The position numbers and the translations under genes are program-made. A stretch of DNA of 64,000 nucleotides, from positions 181,500,977-181,564,976 of the forward strand of contig NC_081411.1 of NCBI RefSeq assembly GCF_030272615.1. The letters are read 5' to 3'. The notes below the pieces were generated by a model, which was given only the letters and a program-made list of their open reading frames with translations, made no database searches and was not told the origin of the DNA. The stretch comes from Cryptomeria japonica. Its lineage: Eukaryota > Streptophyta > Pinopsida > Cupressales > Cupressaceae. This document shows, in pieces, positions 46,284 to 56,904 of this stretch (positions are counted from its first letter, which is position 1; each line of letters begins with the position of its first letter).

Positions 46284-46635
46284 TGTAGCGTCCTAAAATT
46301 GTGACACTTGCAATTTTGACCGCATTTGGGTCTTCACGATGGCGACGCAACACTGAACCTGAATGGATACCCCGAAACTTGTTCATGACATCAAAAACTG
46401 CATTTTTTAGCACCCTGGCCTGATCCTCCTTGCACCCTGTTGTCCCTGGAGGTGGGACCATGGCGCCCAGTGCCCTGGTCCCTCAAGACCATGGCGCCCA
46501 GCACCCTGGTCCCTGGCCCTATTTTGGGCCCGGTCTCTTTTGGGGCTTCGGGTCTTTATGTTTGCAATTCGGAAAATAACCTTCCTAGGTCGGCCTAAGG
46601 TCGGAAAAATTAGTCTTTTAACCCTAATTGACAAG

Positions 46636-46644
46636 TATATAAAC
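46636..46644 (+). promoter_or_regulatory. TATA box of the G 5' LTR
   Basis: 'tatataaac', conserved at 53158-53166 in the 3' LTR. Confidence 0.6.
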
Positions 46645-47108
46645 TACATTTCCTCTTCCATTTTGGAGGATGAGAAAAAAGGCGGAAGCGATATTCAAAC
46701 ATTCAAGCATTCAAGCATTCAAGCATTCCTTCAAGCAATTGATCATTCTAAGTCTCCATTCAAGGCTAAGTGTTGCATTCAAGATAAGGATTCAACCATT
46801 GAAGAGGAGATCACATACAACATACAACATACAACAACATCTACACCTTCGCATGTAAGAATACAAACATTCTTACAACAAGGTACTAGTACTTGTTTTA
46901 CATTACAATCATTTACATTTACAGCAATTTCTCATTTCTTGGTTAATTCCAAAAATGGGGTTTGACCTAAGGGCAAACCCCTAATCCCTATCCCCCCAAT
47001 CGTCTTCGCTTTTCTATGTGTAGGTTGCAGGTACGCAGCTGTAATTGAAGATCTGGAATCCTTGTGCAGAGACGAACAGATCCCCCTTCGTTTCGCGGAT
47101 TTTTCGGA

Positions 47109-47138
47109 GGACCGTGTGCACGCCGGGCGCCATCGTCC
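47109..47138 (+). other. GC-rich stem-loop, G 5' LTR
   Basis: Begins 'ggaccgtgtgcac' and ends 'gccatcgtcc'. One of a family of GGAC...GTCC elements (others at 46455, 47907, 48529, 53008 and 53615). Confidence 0.6.
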
Positions 47139-47509
47139 TGTCAACTTTCGCTCAAATTTGTAGGATAGCACCGTCTCAACATTTTATTGCTAATTCCAGG
47201 TCCGCAACTTCATCCTATATTCCTATCTCTGTTTATAAGCGAATCTTTCTCACTTTTCATGCATTCCTAGCTTAATCCTTCTATCTACATTCTTTACAAA
47301 AGAGGGTAGCCTTGCTGTCTTAACCCTTGAAACTCATTTAGAATCCAATCTTGCATTGTGTGGGATTTGATCTTGTGGGTTTCAACCCCTCTTTTGAATG
47401 TAAAGTCTCCCCTAAGTGAAAACCGTCAACCCTAGTGACCCCCTTTCTCTCTCCTTGGAGTGGTGGGGGGAACACTTAGGGTTCGCTCGCGATTTTCCGC
47501 TTTACATTT

Positions 47510-47527
47510 TGGTGAACCCGATGTGAA
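47510..47527 (+). other. Primer binding site (element G)
   Basis: TGGTGAACCCGATGTGAA, three bases after the LTR. F has nearly the same site (TGGTGAACCCGACATGAA), so G and F appear to use the same primer tRNA. I do not assign the tRNA. Confidence 0.75.
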
Positions 47528-47906
47528 AATCCTTTCTGATTATTCATGGTTAGATCTGAAAATTGGTTTCCTTGATTACATTTCCATGTTTGATCTTTTG
47601 CAAATTTTAGAGGTTAACTGCATAAAAACCCTAAATTTTCTTTTTAGTAATTGAGCTTGTGAAATGTTTAATTGTTAATGCTTGTTTCAGATCTACCTTC
47701 CTACTGCAAATTGTCAATTCATATTTGTGCTTTAATTCTGAAAATTAAGTGGTTAAGTGTCAAAACCCTAATTTTTAAAACTCTCTTGATTCAACCTTTG
47801 TCCGACAATTTCACTGATCAAAACATCTCCAAATCAGCTGTAACTTTGGATTCCGCAGAAAAATCATAATATCTTTCATCCCTAAAAATTTGGAAAAAAG
47901 TTGCGA

Positions 47907-47936
47907 GGACCATGTGCACCTCGAGCGCCATCGTCC
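47907..47936 (+). other. GC-rich stem-loop, G leader copy 1
   Basis: 'ggaccatgtgcac' ... 'gccatcgtcc', embedded in AT-rich leader. Confidence 0.6.
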
Positions 47937-48528
47937 CCGACATTTTTTTCGAAATTTTGGGAGCTAGATCTTACTGGATTTTTCTGCTAAAATCCAGAAT
48001 CTTGGCTGATTTCATCAATTCTAACACTTTCAAAATTAAAGTCAAAGTTGGTCTAGTGATTGCTTGGATTAAGGCTTCTAATCATTCAAAAATTGTTGAA
48101 ATTGAAATTTTGTGTCAAAATTGTGTTCTTACTGTCCTAAATCTAAAAAGTGTGTCGGCATTCATTCGAAATTTCAGTGCTTTATTCAAATTCTTGCAAT
48201 TTGTGACTTTTGAAATTAAGTGTTTAATTACACCAACTTTGATTTCCACTTTCAAAATTGAATTTTGCGTGAAATTGAGTCAACTTTTAAATTTCAAAAC
48301 TTGCATTGCTTTTGGTATTCCCTCTAAAATCATAAAATTCAAAATTTCAGTTTCCCTCTCTTTCTCAAAATTCAAATTTTGCATTTTTCAACAATCTTGG
48401 TAGGGTTCAATTTTGAGATTGCAACTTTAATTTGGCCTATCTACAGATCGTAAAATCACTCAATTTTTTCAGATTAGCTTTAAAATCATCATAACTTTCA
48501 TCCCTGCAAATTTCGAAAAAAGTTGCAA

Positions 48529-48558
48529 GGACCGTGTGCACCCCGAGCGCCACGGTCC
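48529..48558 (+). other. GC-rich stem-loop, G leader copy 2
   Basis: 'ggaccgtg' and 'cacggtcc' pair perfectly over 8 bp around a 14-nt loop; the best-paired member of the family. Confidence 0.65.
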
Positions 48559-48775
48559 CAGACATTTTTTTCGAAATTTCGGGAGATTGTCGTGATTGCA
48601 TTAAACAGCTTAAATCTAGTAGATTGGCTAATTTTACTGAAATTTGCTACCTCTAAATTCAAAATCTTCTCTCCCTCTCTAGTGCATGAGTTTTACAACA
48701 ATAAGCCCTACTTAAACTATTCCCGTTAGACAAAGCCTTAGAATTAAGTCTATCCAAGGTTTAATTACCGAGGAG

Positions 48776-51700
48776 ATGGAACCTAATTTGTATGGCCTAT
48801 TTAACGAGGACACGGGTAATTCCTCTAATCCTCTTAATGACGAAGAAGCTCTCCATGAGGTTTCTATAGAACAACTTTCAAAATTGGATAACCAATTTGA
48901 TGATTTTCAGCAATGGATGTCTCAAGAGTATCCCGATAGTCAAGCTCTTTCATTAATTGAGGGTCTAAAACGTATGGTTCAAAGTGATAAGAATGGAATT
49001 GATATTTTGCGTGGTATTGCACACATTGTGGATTCGAATGTGATGCCTATGAAGAGTTGTGCCGAAACTTTGGGTTATACACAACCTCCTACTCAAGTCA
49101 ATCATTCTATTCCTTTGACAACTTCTATTGCTAGTATACCTACCTTTACATCAAACATAATGACTACTTCTATACAAGACATTCCGCCTATGATCACCAG
49201 TCATGGGGGCAATCCTTCCTCTTCAATTAACCCTCTTCCTTCATTCAATCTGACTTCTTCATTCATTCCTTCAATGAGTGTTAATATTACATCTCCACAA
49301 ATGAACATGATGCAAGGGGGCAATTCGTTTAACCATTCCATTCCTCCTTGTAGTGTTCCTCTTTTCCAATCATCTCCTATGACTAACTATCATAGTGTCC
49401 CACCACCTTACTCTCAATCAATACCTTCTTTCAATAACATAATACCTCCATCACAATCTAACACGTCTAATATGAATTCTTCGACTGAAGCGACCATTAA
49501 CAATCTTGCACAAACTGTCTCTTCTTTACAACAACAAATTGCCTCTATGAATAAATCTAAGTTTAGTGTGCCCACATTTGATGTTGCGAGCCCACTTTCT
49601 CTTGAAATTGTTCGAGCTATCCCTCCTAAACATGTTGAAATCCTGCATTTGGAGCTTTATAATGGTAAAGGTGATCCTCTAACACATGTTAAGACTTTTC
49701 AAACAATATGTACTGACTTTGCTTATGACCAAAGATTGCTTGCAAAACTGTTTGCTAGGACATTAAGAGACAAAGCCCTACAATGGTATTGCTCGTTGCC
49801 TTCTTATTCTATTACTTCTTTCGAACAACTTGCAAATGCTTTTATTCAACAATTTCAAAACAATATAAGTCCTAAAGTTACTTTGATTGATTTAATGCAT
49901 TGTAAACAAAGTGTTAAAGAAAAAGTGACTGATTTCATTGGTAGATATAAGCATTTGTATGCTCAAATCTCTTTTCCAGTGCCTGACAATGATATTCAAA
50001 GAATCTTTATTTCTAATTTACAAAAAGATATTCGAGACAAACTTCTATTTTCTGAGTTTACTTCTTTCCAACAGTTGTGTGCAACTCTTCACAATTATCA
50101 ACTGACTATGAGTCAAATGGAACAAGCAAATCCTATGGCTCCGAGTGATAAGGGTGATAGTAGTCAACAACCATTTGGGAAGTTTAAACCGAACAGAGAG
50201 TCCGTTAAATTCAATGAAAACATCATCAACAACAATGTGAATGCAGCATCAGGTGTGCCTCCTATTTCTAAGTATTTCAAGAAAGAAAGAAAGTTTACTC
50301 CTTTGAATGAATCATTGCATAGTATTATGAATAAGTTATTGGAACAAAATGTGCTTACTCTCCCTCCTATAAAGCAAATTGATCCTACAAAGATTAATTC
50401 ACCCTATTTTGATAACAAATCTTTTTGTCAATTTCATCGTCAACCTGGGCATGATACTGAAAAATGTTTTGCTTTAAAGGGTAAAATTCAAGATCTGATT
50501 GATAATAATACTATCTCTGTTTCAGGAGTGAATGATAAAGGCAACACATCTGTAGCTCCTCCTAACCAAAATCTTAAGATTTTTACTGATCCATTACCTT
50601 CTCATACCTCTAATGTGATTGAGACTAATGATTCCTCTTTCTCATCTGATGGTCTTGTGTCTATGACTCCGAATGTGATTAACTTTGTAGAGCAGCAAGA
50701 AAACCCTAAAGAACCTTCCATCACATTTGATTCCAGTGAAACTATCAGGGCACCTGATGGTCTTTTATATATAGTTGCAAAAGTCAAGAATACACCTTGT
50801 CGTGGAGTGCTTATTGATCCTTCGTGCATGGTTAATGTTATTACTAAAGAATTTCTTTTTATTTTGCAATTGAATCAAGTGATCTACGACAAAACAGATG
50901 TGATTGTGAAATTATTTGATGCATTTTCTTCTCCTGTAATTGGTTCTATTACATTACCTATTGAAGTCCATAACAAATCCCTTGATGTGAACTTTGCTAT
51001 TATTCCTTCATCTGAACAATTTCGTGTGAAGCTAGGCTATCCTTGGCTATCTTCCATGAAAGCTATTACTTCTCCTATTCATAAATGTTTGAAATTTCCC
51101 CATAATGGTGAAGTTGTTACTATCAATCATAGTCTCTTTAAACCAGCTGAAAGAACTTCTAGTGTTCCTATTGATTATTTTTGGCCTAAACAATTCCAAT
51201 CTCGTCCTCCCCGAAGTGATCATCTTTTCAAATCTTATCAAAAGTGGAAAATAGATATGATCCTATCTCTAAGTGAACCTAGAACACCCAAACTTGATAT
51301 TCCTATCGTTCTTGAGAAGGAAGTTCTTCCTTTGAAAGATAAAACTAATGTCTTTCCTCAAGAAGATTCCCAACCCATTCCTATGGATGTGACTATGTCT
51401 ATGTCTAATAAACTTTCTAAAAGCAGACCTATACCTCCTCGTCATGATGGACTTGGTCTCCTTCCTAAACCAAATATTCCTCCTTTATATGGAGCAGTTC
51501 CTCCTCCTTCCTCTTATGGAGAGAAGAGACCTTCCTCTTCTCCTATTATCCAGCCTAAGAGACCACAACCTAAACACCCAAGTGATAAGGATGAGAACAT
51601 TCCTCCTCCTCAATCTTCTCAACTTCCTACTAAGACTAGAAAAAATTGTTCTGCGCGTGAACGTCAACGAAAGCGTCCTCTTAGAGCTCAGGCAGCTGCT

Positions 51701-52072
51701 TCTCAAACTTTGCAATCCCCAGAAACACCTTCAACAAGCATTATTCCATTTTCTCCAAAATCTCCTAAACATAAGATACATGATGATCTTGATCCTGTGC
51801 GAGTTAAAGATCCTATTTTTATAAATCTTGATGATGATATAGATGAAAATGTTATTCATGATGAAAATGTTACTTCTCTTGCTTCTGATAGTGAATATGA
51901 ATATGTTGATGTTGATAACCATCTATCTAACGAATTTTCTAAAGCACTTATCCTAGCTCCTAGACAAGAACAACGTGGCTTGGAACATGAACATAGCCCT
52001 TGTTTGGATCTTGTGATAGCTCCATTTGCTGTGTTGAATGTTCCTCCTCTAGCATGTTTCCTGCCTTCCTGA
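48776..52072 (+). CDS. Gag-protease-like polyprotein of element G (intact ORF)
   Basis: 1,098 codons from ATG 48776 with no interruption. Residues 1-100 are acidic; 100-240 are Pro/Ser/Met-rich and disordered. About 290-450 is a Retrotrans_gag-type domain (ELYNGKGDPLTHVKTF, ALQWYCSLP, IFISNLQKDIRDKL). Residues 551-564 are the zinc-knuckle-like CQFHRQPGHDTEKC with a CHHC pattern, as in the Gag of F. Residues 670-790 resemble a retropepsin (GVLIDPSCMVNVI, then KLGYPWLSSMKA and KCLKFPHNG), but the usual D-S/T-G active site reads D-P-S, so it may be inactive. Residues 800-1098 are Pro-rich with a basic patch (RERQRKRPLR) and an acidic end. No polymerase follows. Probably builds the particle that packages G RNA, with RT and integrase supplied by a Gypsy relative such as F. 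Confidence 0.88.
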   Translation: MEPNLYGLFNEDTGNSSNPLNDEEALHEVSIEQLSKLDNQFDDFQQWMSQEYPDSQALSLIEGLKRMVQSDKNGIDILRGIAHIVDSNVMPMKSCAETLGYTQPPTQVNHSIPLTTSIASIPTFTSNIMTTSIQDIPPMITSHGGNPSSSINPLPSFNLTSSFIPSMSVNITSPQMNMMQGGNSFNHSIPPCSVPLFQSSPMTNYHSVPPPYSQSIPSFNNIIPPSQSNTSNMNSSTEATINNLAQTVSSLQQQIASMNKSKFSVPTFDVASPLSLEIVRAIPPKHVEILHLELYNGKGDPLTHVKTFQTICTDFAYDQRLLAKLFARTLRDKALQWYCSLPSYSITSFEQLANAFIQQFQNNISPKVTLIDLMHCKQSVKEKVTDFIGRYKHLYAQISFPVPDNDIQRIFISNLQKDIRDKLLFSEFTSFQQLCATLHNYQLTMSQMEQANPMAPSDKGDSSQQPFGKFKPNRESVKFNENIINNNVNAASGVPPISKYFKKERKFTPLNESLHSIMNKLLEQNVLTLPPIKQIDPTKINSPYFDNKSFCQFHRQPGHDTEKCFALKGKIQDLIDNNTISVSGVNDKGNTSVAPPNQNLKIFTDPLPSHTSNVIETNDSSFSSDGLVSMTPNVINFVEQQENPKEPSITFDSSETIRAPDGLLYIVAKVKNTPCRGVLIDPSCMVNVITKEFLFILQLNQVIYDKTDVIVKLFDAFSSPVIGSITLPIEVHNKSLDVNFAIIPSSEQFRVKLGYPWLSSMKAITSPIHKCLKFPHNGEVVTINHSLFKPAERTSSVPIDYFWPKQFQSRPPRSDHLFKSYQKWKIDMILSLSEPRTPKLDIPIVLEKEVLPLKDKTNVFPQEDSQPIPMDVTMSMSNKLSKSRPIPPRHDGLGLLPKPNIPPLYGAVPPPSSYGEKRPSSSPIIQPKRPQPKHPSDKDENIPPPQSSQLPTKTRKNCSARERQRKRPLRAQAAASQTLQSPETPSTSIIPFSPKSPKHKIHDDLDPVRVKDPIFINLDDDIDENVIHDENVTSLASDSEYEYVDVDNHLSNEFSKALILAPRQEQRGLEHEHSPCLDLVIAPFAVLNVPPLACFLPS

Positions 52073-52836
52073 AACATTGATCAGCAAGATCGGGGGGTAG
52101 ATGACGTGCTAGACTAGTTTCATGAGCATAGCAGATTCTCTCCTCCTCTCTTTTGTTACTTCTTCTATGTGTTATTCTCATTCTTCTATTTGTTGTCCTT
52201 AGTGTTGTCTACTTGAGGATGATGCAAAGCATTGAGATCTCTTTTGGTCTCTCTCATGTTGACTCAAAAGACACATGTGTTCCCTTCTTCTAGGTGACCT
52301 TCCTTTATTGGGGAATGAAGAACAATTATGCATACATACATATGATATACATGACTTATCATACAACATACTGACCCCGAGGAAAGCGAAGTCACCTCGT
52401 GCTTTGTGTTTTGGGTTTATCTCACACTTGGGGGCTAAATCTTTGTGATAACGTGCTCCTTTCCCTTCTCATGTATCATTACCTTAAAGCAATCACCCCC
52501 ATTGAGGTGTGTGCGATCGCTTTAACGTAGGGGGGCATACATCCCGTCTATCCCTTCAGGATACTTGAAAATTTCTTGGCGAACTTAGCTTTGCCTTGAA
52601 AATTTTTGGTATTTTCTTGCATGACTCATAGTGAGGGAACCTTACTACTGATAGTCATGGTTCTCCCTCGTGATCTTCCCTTTTACTTTGTCAATCGAAG
52701 TCGTAAGATCCTTAGTCCACTGGGGGCTTGGTGTGTCTTGCCTCCTTGACGTGGTGAAAGTCTTTCAATGTTGTTTCCTTGTACTTTACCGGAAGTATGA
52801 GCGTACGCTTATACTCCCGCTAAAGTGGGGGCTAAA
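52073..52836 (+). other. G 3' region and polypurine tract
   Basis: About 760 bp between the stop codon and the 3' LTR, no ORF. It has several pyrimidine/purine blocks ('gtaggggggcatac' near 52528). The polypurine tract 'aaagtgggggctaaa' (52822-52836) touches the LTR. This is where pol would be in an autonomous relative. Confidence 0.7.
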
Positions 52837-54012
52837 TGTAGCATCCTAAAATTGTGACACTTGCAATTTTGACCGCATTTGGGTCTTCACGATGGCGATG
52901 CAACACTGAACCTGAATGAAGACCCCGAAACTTGTTCATGACATCAAAAACTGCATTTTTTAGCACCCTGGCCTGATCCTCCTTGCACCCTGCTGTCCCT
53001 GGAGGTGGGACCATCGCGCCCAGTGCCCTGGTCCCTGGCCCTATTTTGGGCCCGGTCTCTTTTGGGGCTTCGGGTCTTTATGTTTGCAATTCAGAAAATA
53101 ACCTTCCTAGGTCGGCCTAAGGTCGAAAAAATCAGTCTTTTAACCCTAATTGACAAGTATATAAACTACATTTCCTCTCCCATTTTGGAGGATGGGAAAA
53201 AAGGCGGAAGTGATATTCAAACATTCAAGCATTCCTTCAAGCAATTGATCATTCTAAGTCTCCATTCAAGGCTAAGTGTTGCATTCAAGACAAGGATTCA
53301 ACCATTGAAGAGGAGATTACATACAACATACAACATACAACAACATCTACACCTTCGCATGTAAGAATACAAACATTCTTACAACAAGGTACTAGTACTT
53401 GTTTTACATTACAATCATTTACATTTACAGCAATTTCTCATTTCTTGGTTAATTCCAAAACTGGGGTTTGACCTAAGGGCAAACCCCTAATCCCTAACCC
53501 CCCAATCATCTTCGCTTTTCTGTGTGTAGGTTGCAGGTACGCAGCTGTAATTGAAGATCTGGAATCCTTGTGCAGAGATGAACAGATCCCCCTTCGTTTC
53601 GCGGATTTTTCGGAGGACCGTGTGCACGCCGGGCACCATCGTCCTGTCAACTTTCACTCAAATTTGCAGGACAATGCCGTCTCGACATTTTACTGCTAAT
53701 TCCAGGTCCGCAGCTTCATCCTATATTCCTATCTCTGTTTATAAGTGAATCTTTCTCACTTTTCATGCATTCCTAGCTTAATCCTTCTATCTACATTCTT
53801 TACAAAAGAGGGTAGCCTTGCTGTCTTAACCCTTGAAACTCATTTAGAATCCAATCTTGCATTGTGTGGGATTTGATCTTGTGGGTTTCAACCCCTCTTT
53901 TGAATGTAAAGTCTCCCCTAAGTGAAAATCGTCAACCCTAGTGACCCCCTTTCTCTCTCCTTGGAGTGGTGGGGGGAACACTTAGGTTTCGCTCGCGATT
54001 TTCCGCTTTACA
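52837..54012 (+). repeat. 3' LTR of element G
   Basis: TGTAGCATCC...TTTACA, 1,176 bp, followed by TSD GCAAG. TATA at 53158. Stem-loops at 53008-53034 and 53615-53644. Close to the 5' LTR apart from the indels noted there. Confidence 0.95.
53615..53644 (+). other. GC-rich stem-loop, G 3' LTR
   Basis: Counterpart of 47109-47138 with one substitution in the loop. Confidence 0.6.
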
Positions 54013-54017
54013 GCAAG

Positions 54018-54574
54018 GAAACTTGTAGAGATGGTATCTCGACCTCAATAGGTAAGATAGCTTTTGCTCCATAGACTAATGAGTAAGGAGTTGCACCTGT
54101 AGGGGTTCGAATGCTAGTTTGATACGCCCATAGTGTTGGATTTAATTGAACATGCCAATCATGACCGACATCAATGATTGTCTTCTTGAGGATTCTCAAT
54201 ATGTTCTTGTTTGATGCTTCGGCCTGAGCATTTCCTTGTGGGTAATAGGGAGTGAAAAAGCGGTATTAGATGTGAAACTTCTCACAAAGTTCACGAACAT
54301 CCTGATTTTTGAAAGGAAGACTGTCATTTGTGATGATCAACATGGGTACACCATACCGACAGATGATGTAATTAAGGACGAATGAGACGATCTGCTTGCC
54401 GGTGACTTGGGTAAGTGGAACAACTTCGATCCACTTTGTGAAGTATTCGGTGGCTGTAATAACGAATTTGTGGCCGTTCGATGAAGATGGATGGATTTTA
54501 CCCACAAGGTCAAGTCCCCATTGACAAAAAGGGCCATGGTGTTGTGATTGATTGCAATTCCTATGCTGGTGCAT
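54018..54574 (-). pseudogene. F integrase core
   Basis: Reverse strand. The first catalytic Asp is in WGLDLVGKIH. The second, normally in ITDNG, reads ITNDS, so it is lost (Asp to Asn). The Glu is intact in AQAEASNKN. After it come NPTLWAYQTSIRTPTGATPY and ILPIEVEIPSLQVSL up to the G insertion. A stop lies near 54264. The rest is at 45926-46283. Confidence 0.88.
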
Positions 54575-55913
54575 GTATCAGGTCTCCATGAACTTGGCAT
54601 TTCTTGCATTTTCTAACAAAATAGTAGGAATCTTTTTCCATGGATGGCCAATAGTATCCAGTGCGCATGATTTTATTTGCTAGGGACGGGCCACTTGTGT
54701 GAGTTCCACAAATTCCTTCATGTACCTCTTCCAAGGCCTTTGTTATCTCATCTTGTTCCAAACATCGAAGGAGAGTACCATCAAGACTATGTTGGTATAG
54801 GGTTTCAGCAATGATGGTATATCGAGTGGTTTGGCGAATGAAGGTTTTACGTTGGTTATTTGATTGGTTAGCAGGAAGTGTGTGATCACATAGGTAGGTG
54901 TAGAATTCACTGTACCATGGGGATTTGGAACCAACAAGGTGACATATCATCTCGGATTCAGGGATATCATAAGTGGGAATCCAAAGCCGTTCGACCAAGA
55001 ACTCATAGCGTGTTGAATTTTGTGGAAGATCTAGAAGAGATGTAATGGTAGCCATAGCGTCAACAACTCGATTTTGGTCTCTGAGTATCTCCTCAAAGGT
55101 GATAGTCATAAATGATGCCTTTAAACTGTCCACCATTGTCTTATACGACATGAGTTTGTCATCCTTGGTCTGATATTCATCTGTTACTTGTCGGATGACC
55201 AGTTGGGAGTCGCCATATATTTGTAACTCATTCAATTTCCATTGTATGGCTAGTCGGAGTCCTGTGATCAAGGCCTCATATTCTGCTATGTTGTTTGTAC
55301 ATGGAAATGTGAGCCTATAAGACTTCAGGATGCTATCACCTTGATGTGTGATAAACAAAATGCTTGCCCCTGAGCCATGCCTAGTGTATGAACCATCAAA
55401 GTATAGTTTCCATGGTTGTGCTTCTGTGATCATGAATATCTCTTCATCTGGAAAATTGGAAATGTGAGGATGATCACCTGTGAGGGGTGCATTGGCCAAC
55501 TGATCTGCAATAACTTGACCATTGATAGCCTTACGATCCACATACTCAATGTCAAATTCACTTAGAATCATCACCAATTTGGCCAAGCGACCAGTCAATG
55601 TTGCTTTGTTGAGTAAGTACTTGAGGGGATATATCTTTGCAATGAGTTGTACTTTATGTGTTAACAAGTAGTGCCTTAGTTTAGTGGCTACCAAGATTAT
55701 TGCTAGGCAAGCTCGCTCAATAGGTGTGTAATTGAGTTCATAACTGACCAGTATGCGAGAGATATAGTAAAAAACACACTCTTTTCCTTCTGCATTGTGT
55801 TGAGCCAATAGCACTCCCAATGCTATATTTGTTGCTGATATATAGAGTAATAAAGACTTACTCGAATCTGGTGGGATCAGTAATGGTGTATTCATGAGAT
55901 AGTCTTTAAGCAT
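54561..55913 (-). pseudogene. F RNase H, second (archaeal-type) RNase H and integrase zinc finger
   Basis: An open stretch of 450 codons. It begins in the RT-linked RNase H (LLLYISATNIALGVLLAQ, FYYISR, YTPIERACLAI, YVDRKAINGQVIADQLA). A second RNase H-like domain follows (KLYFDGSYTRHGSGASI with the catalytic Asp, TNNIAEYEALITGLRLAI with Glu, QIYGDSQLVIRQV with Asp). The integrase HHCC finger closes it (HEGICGTH ... CKKCQVH). A second RNase H between RT and integrase is a hallmark of the Tat/Ogre group of Ty3/Gypsy. RT and RNase H copy RNA to DNA and remove the RNA strand. The ORF edges are set by stops and shifts, so this is a part of the former pol polyprotein, not a separate gene. Confidence 0.9.
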
Positions 55914-56904
55914 CTAGAATGATTGTTGGCATCTGGTATCCCTTTGAAAGCGGATGTTTTTGTGTAACAAGTGTATAAAAGGGTGACACTTATCTGCTAG
56001 TTGTGCAATGAATCTTCAGATGGATTGTAGCCACCCTTGTAATGTCCTTAGCTGACTGATATTCTTCGGAGGTGGCATGTCCATGATTGCTTTGACCTTT
56101 GCTTGAGACAATGTATCCTAGAAGTTTCCCTGAGGTTACTCCAAAGACACATTTTTTTGGGTTAAGTCGAACATGATATTGTTCCAGTCTATCAAAGATA
56201 TGCTCTAATATGTCCAGATGGCTTTCTCTAGTTAGTGATTTTGCTAGTAAGTCATCAACATAATCTTCCATTATGGCATGCATCATATCATGAAAGATGG
56301 TGGTCATTGCTCTTTGATAGGTTGCTCCTGCATTTTTTAGACCGAAAGGCATTACATTCCAGCAGTATGTTCCCCATGGACATGTGAAGGCATTCTTATG
56401 TTGATCTTCTGGTGCGATCTTTATCTGGTTGTACCCTGAAAAGCCATCCATGAGAGAAAGCATGGCATGTCTTGCTGTTAGGTCCACTATTATGTTGATG
56501 TTTGGTAGGGGGAAGTCATCTTTAGGACATGTCTTGTTCAAATATTTGAAGTTAGTGCAGATACGGATGCGCCCATTCGGTTTGCCAATAGGCACAATAT
56601 TGAAGATCCAATCTGCATAATCAATTGGTCTAATGAAACCAACATCCATGAGTTTCTTAAGTTCTGCTTTGACTAGTATTGCAATCTGGAGATGCATTTT
56701 GTGAAGTTTCTACTTGACAGGCTTGGCTCCTTTTGCTATGGCGAGATGATGCATGACTAAATCAGGATCAAGACCAGACATGTCTACATATGACCATGTG
56801 AAGTTGATCTGGTGCTTTTGGAAAAATTTGACAAACTTAGGCTGTTCCTCTGGAGTTAAAAGAGATGCTAGATGTATGTGGTGAGGAGTTTCAGGAGTCC
56901 CCAC
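55914..56904 (-). pseudogene. F reverse transcriptase
   Basis: Reverse strand. The segment FTWSYVDMSGLDPDLVMHH leads into RT. Motifs: VGFIRPIDYADWIFNIVPIG, RICTNFKYLNKTCPKDDFPL, the catalytic Asp region SLMDGFSGYNQIKI, FGLKNAGATYQRAM, the active-site EDYVDDLLAKS and NPKKCVFGVTSGKLLGYIVS. A stop at about 56710 and a frameshift near 56090 break the frame; the shifted sequence continues as a normal RT thumb to RNase H connection. Catalytic residues are intact, so the loss of function comes from stops and shifts. Ty3/Gypsy type by motif order (RT before integrase). Confidence 0.92.

Larger units (their letters stand above)
46284..47506 (+). repeat. 5' LTR of element G
   Basis: 47 bp longer than the 3' LTR, mainly from a roughly 30-bp duplication of the 'ccatggcgcccag...ctggtccc' segment (46486-46515) and extra 'attcaagc' units (46700-46735). 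TATA box 'tatataaac' at 46636. GC-rich stem-loops at 46455-46481 and 47109-47138. Confidence 0.95.
47528..48775 (+). other. Leader of element G
   Basis: AT-rich, with many 'tttcaaaattnaa' words. Two blocks of about 100 bp (47870-47970 and 48480-48590) are direct repeats: each has 'catccctgcaaattt'-like sequence, the GGACC stem-loop and 'gacatttttttcgaaattt'. The short open frames here overlap repeats and are not supported as genes. Confidence 0.6.
46284..54012 (+). mobile_element. G: complete non-autonomous Gypsy element with Gag-protease ORF only
   Basis: 7,729 bp inserted in the integrase of F, with perfect TSD GCAAG (46279-46283 and 54013-54017). LTRs of 1,223 and 1,176 bp (TGTAGC...TTTACA), primer site, 1.25-kb leader, one intact 1,098-codon ORF, 3' region and polypurine tract. 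No RT, RNase H or integrase, so it must rely on another element. Its LTRs are close to each other and its ORF is open, so it is one of the youngest insertions here. Confidence 0.96.

Noticed and set aside
46670-46965. ORFs with 'HSSIQAFKHS' style repeats in the G LTR
   Set aside because: Produced by the 'attcaagc' microsatellite in the LTR; the 3' LTR has a different copy number and no matching frame.
47912-48403. 163-codon open frame in the G leader
   Set aside because: Lies across the repeated AT-rich leader blocks, lacks any domain, and the frame has no support from codon pattern or position.
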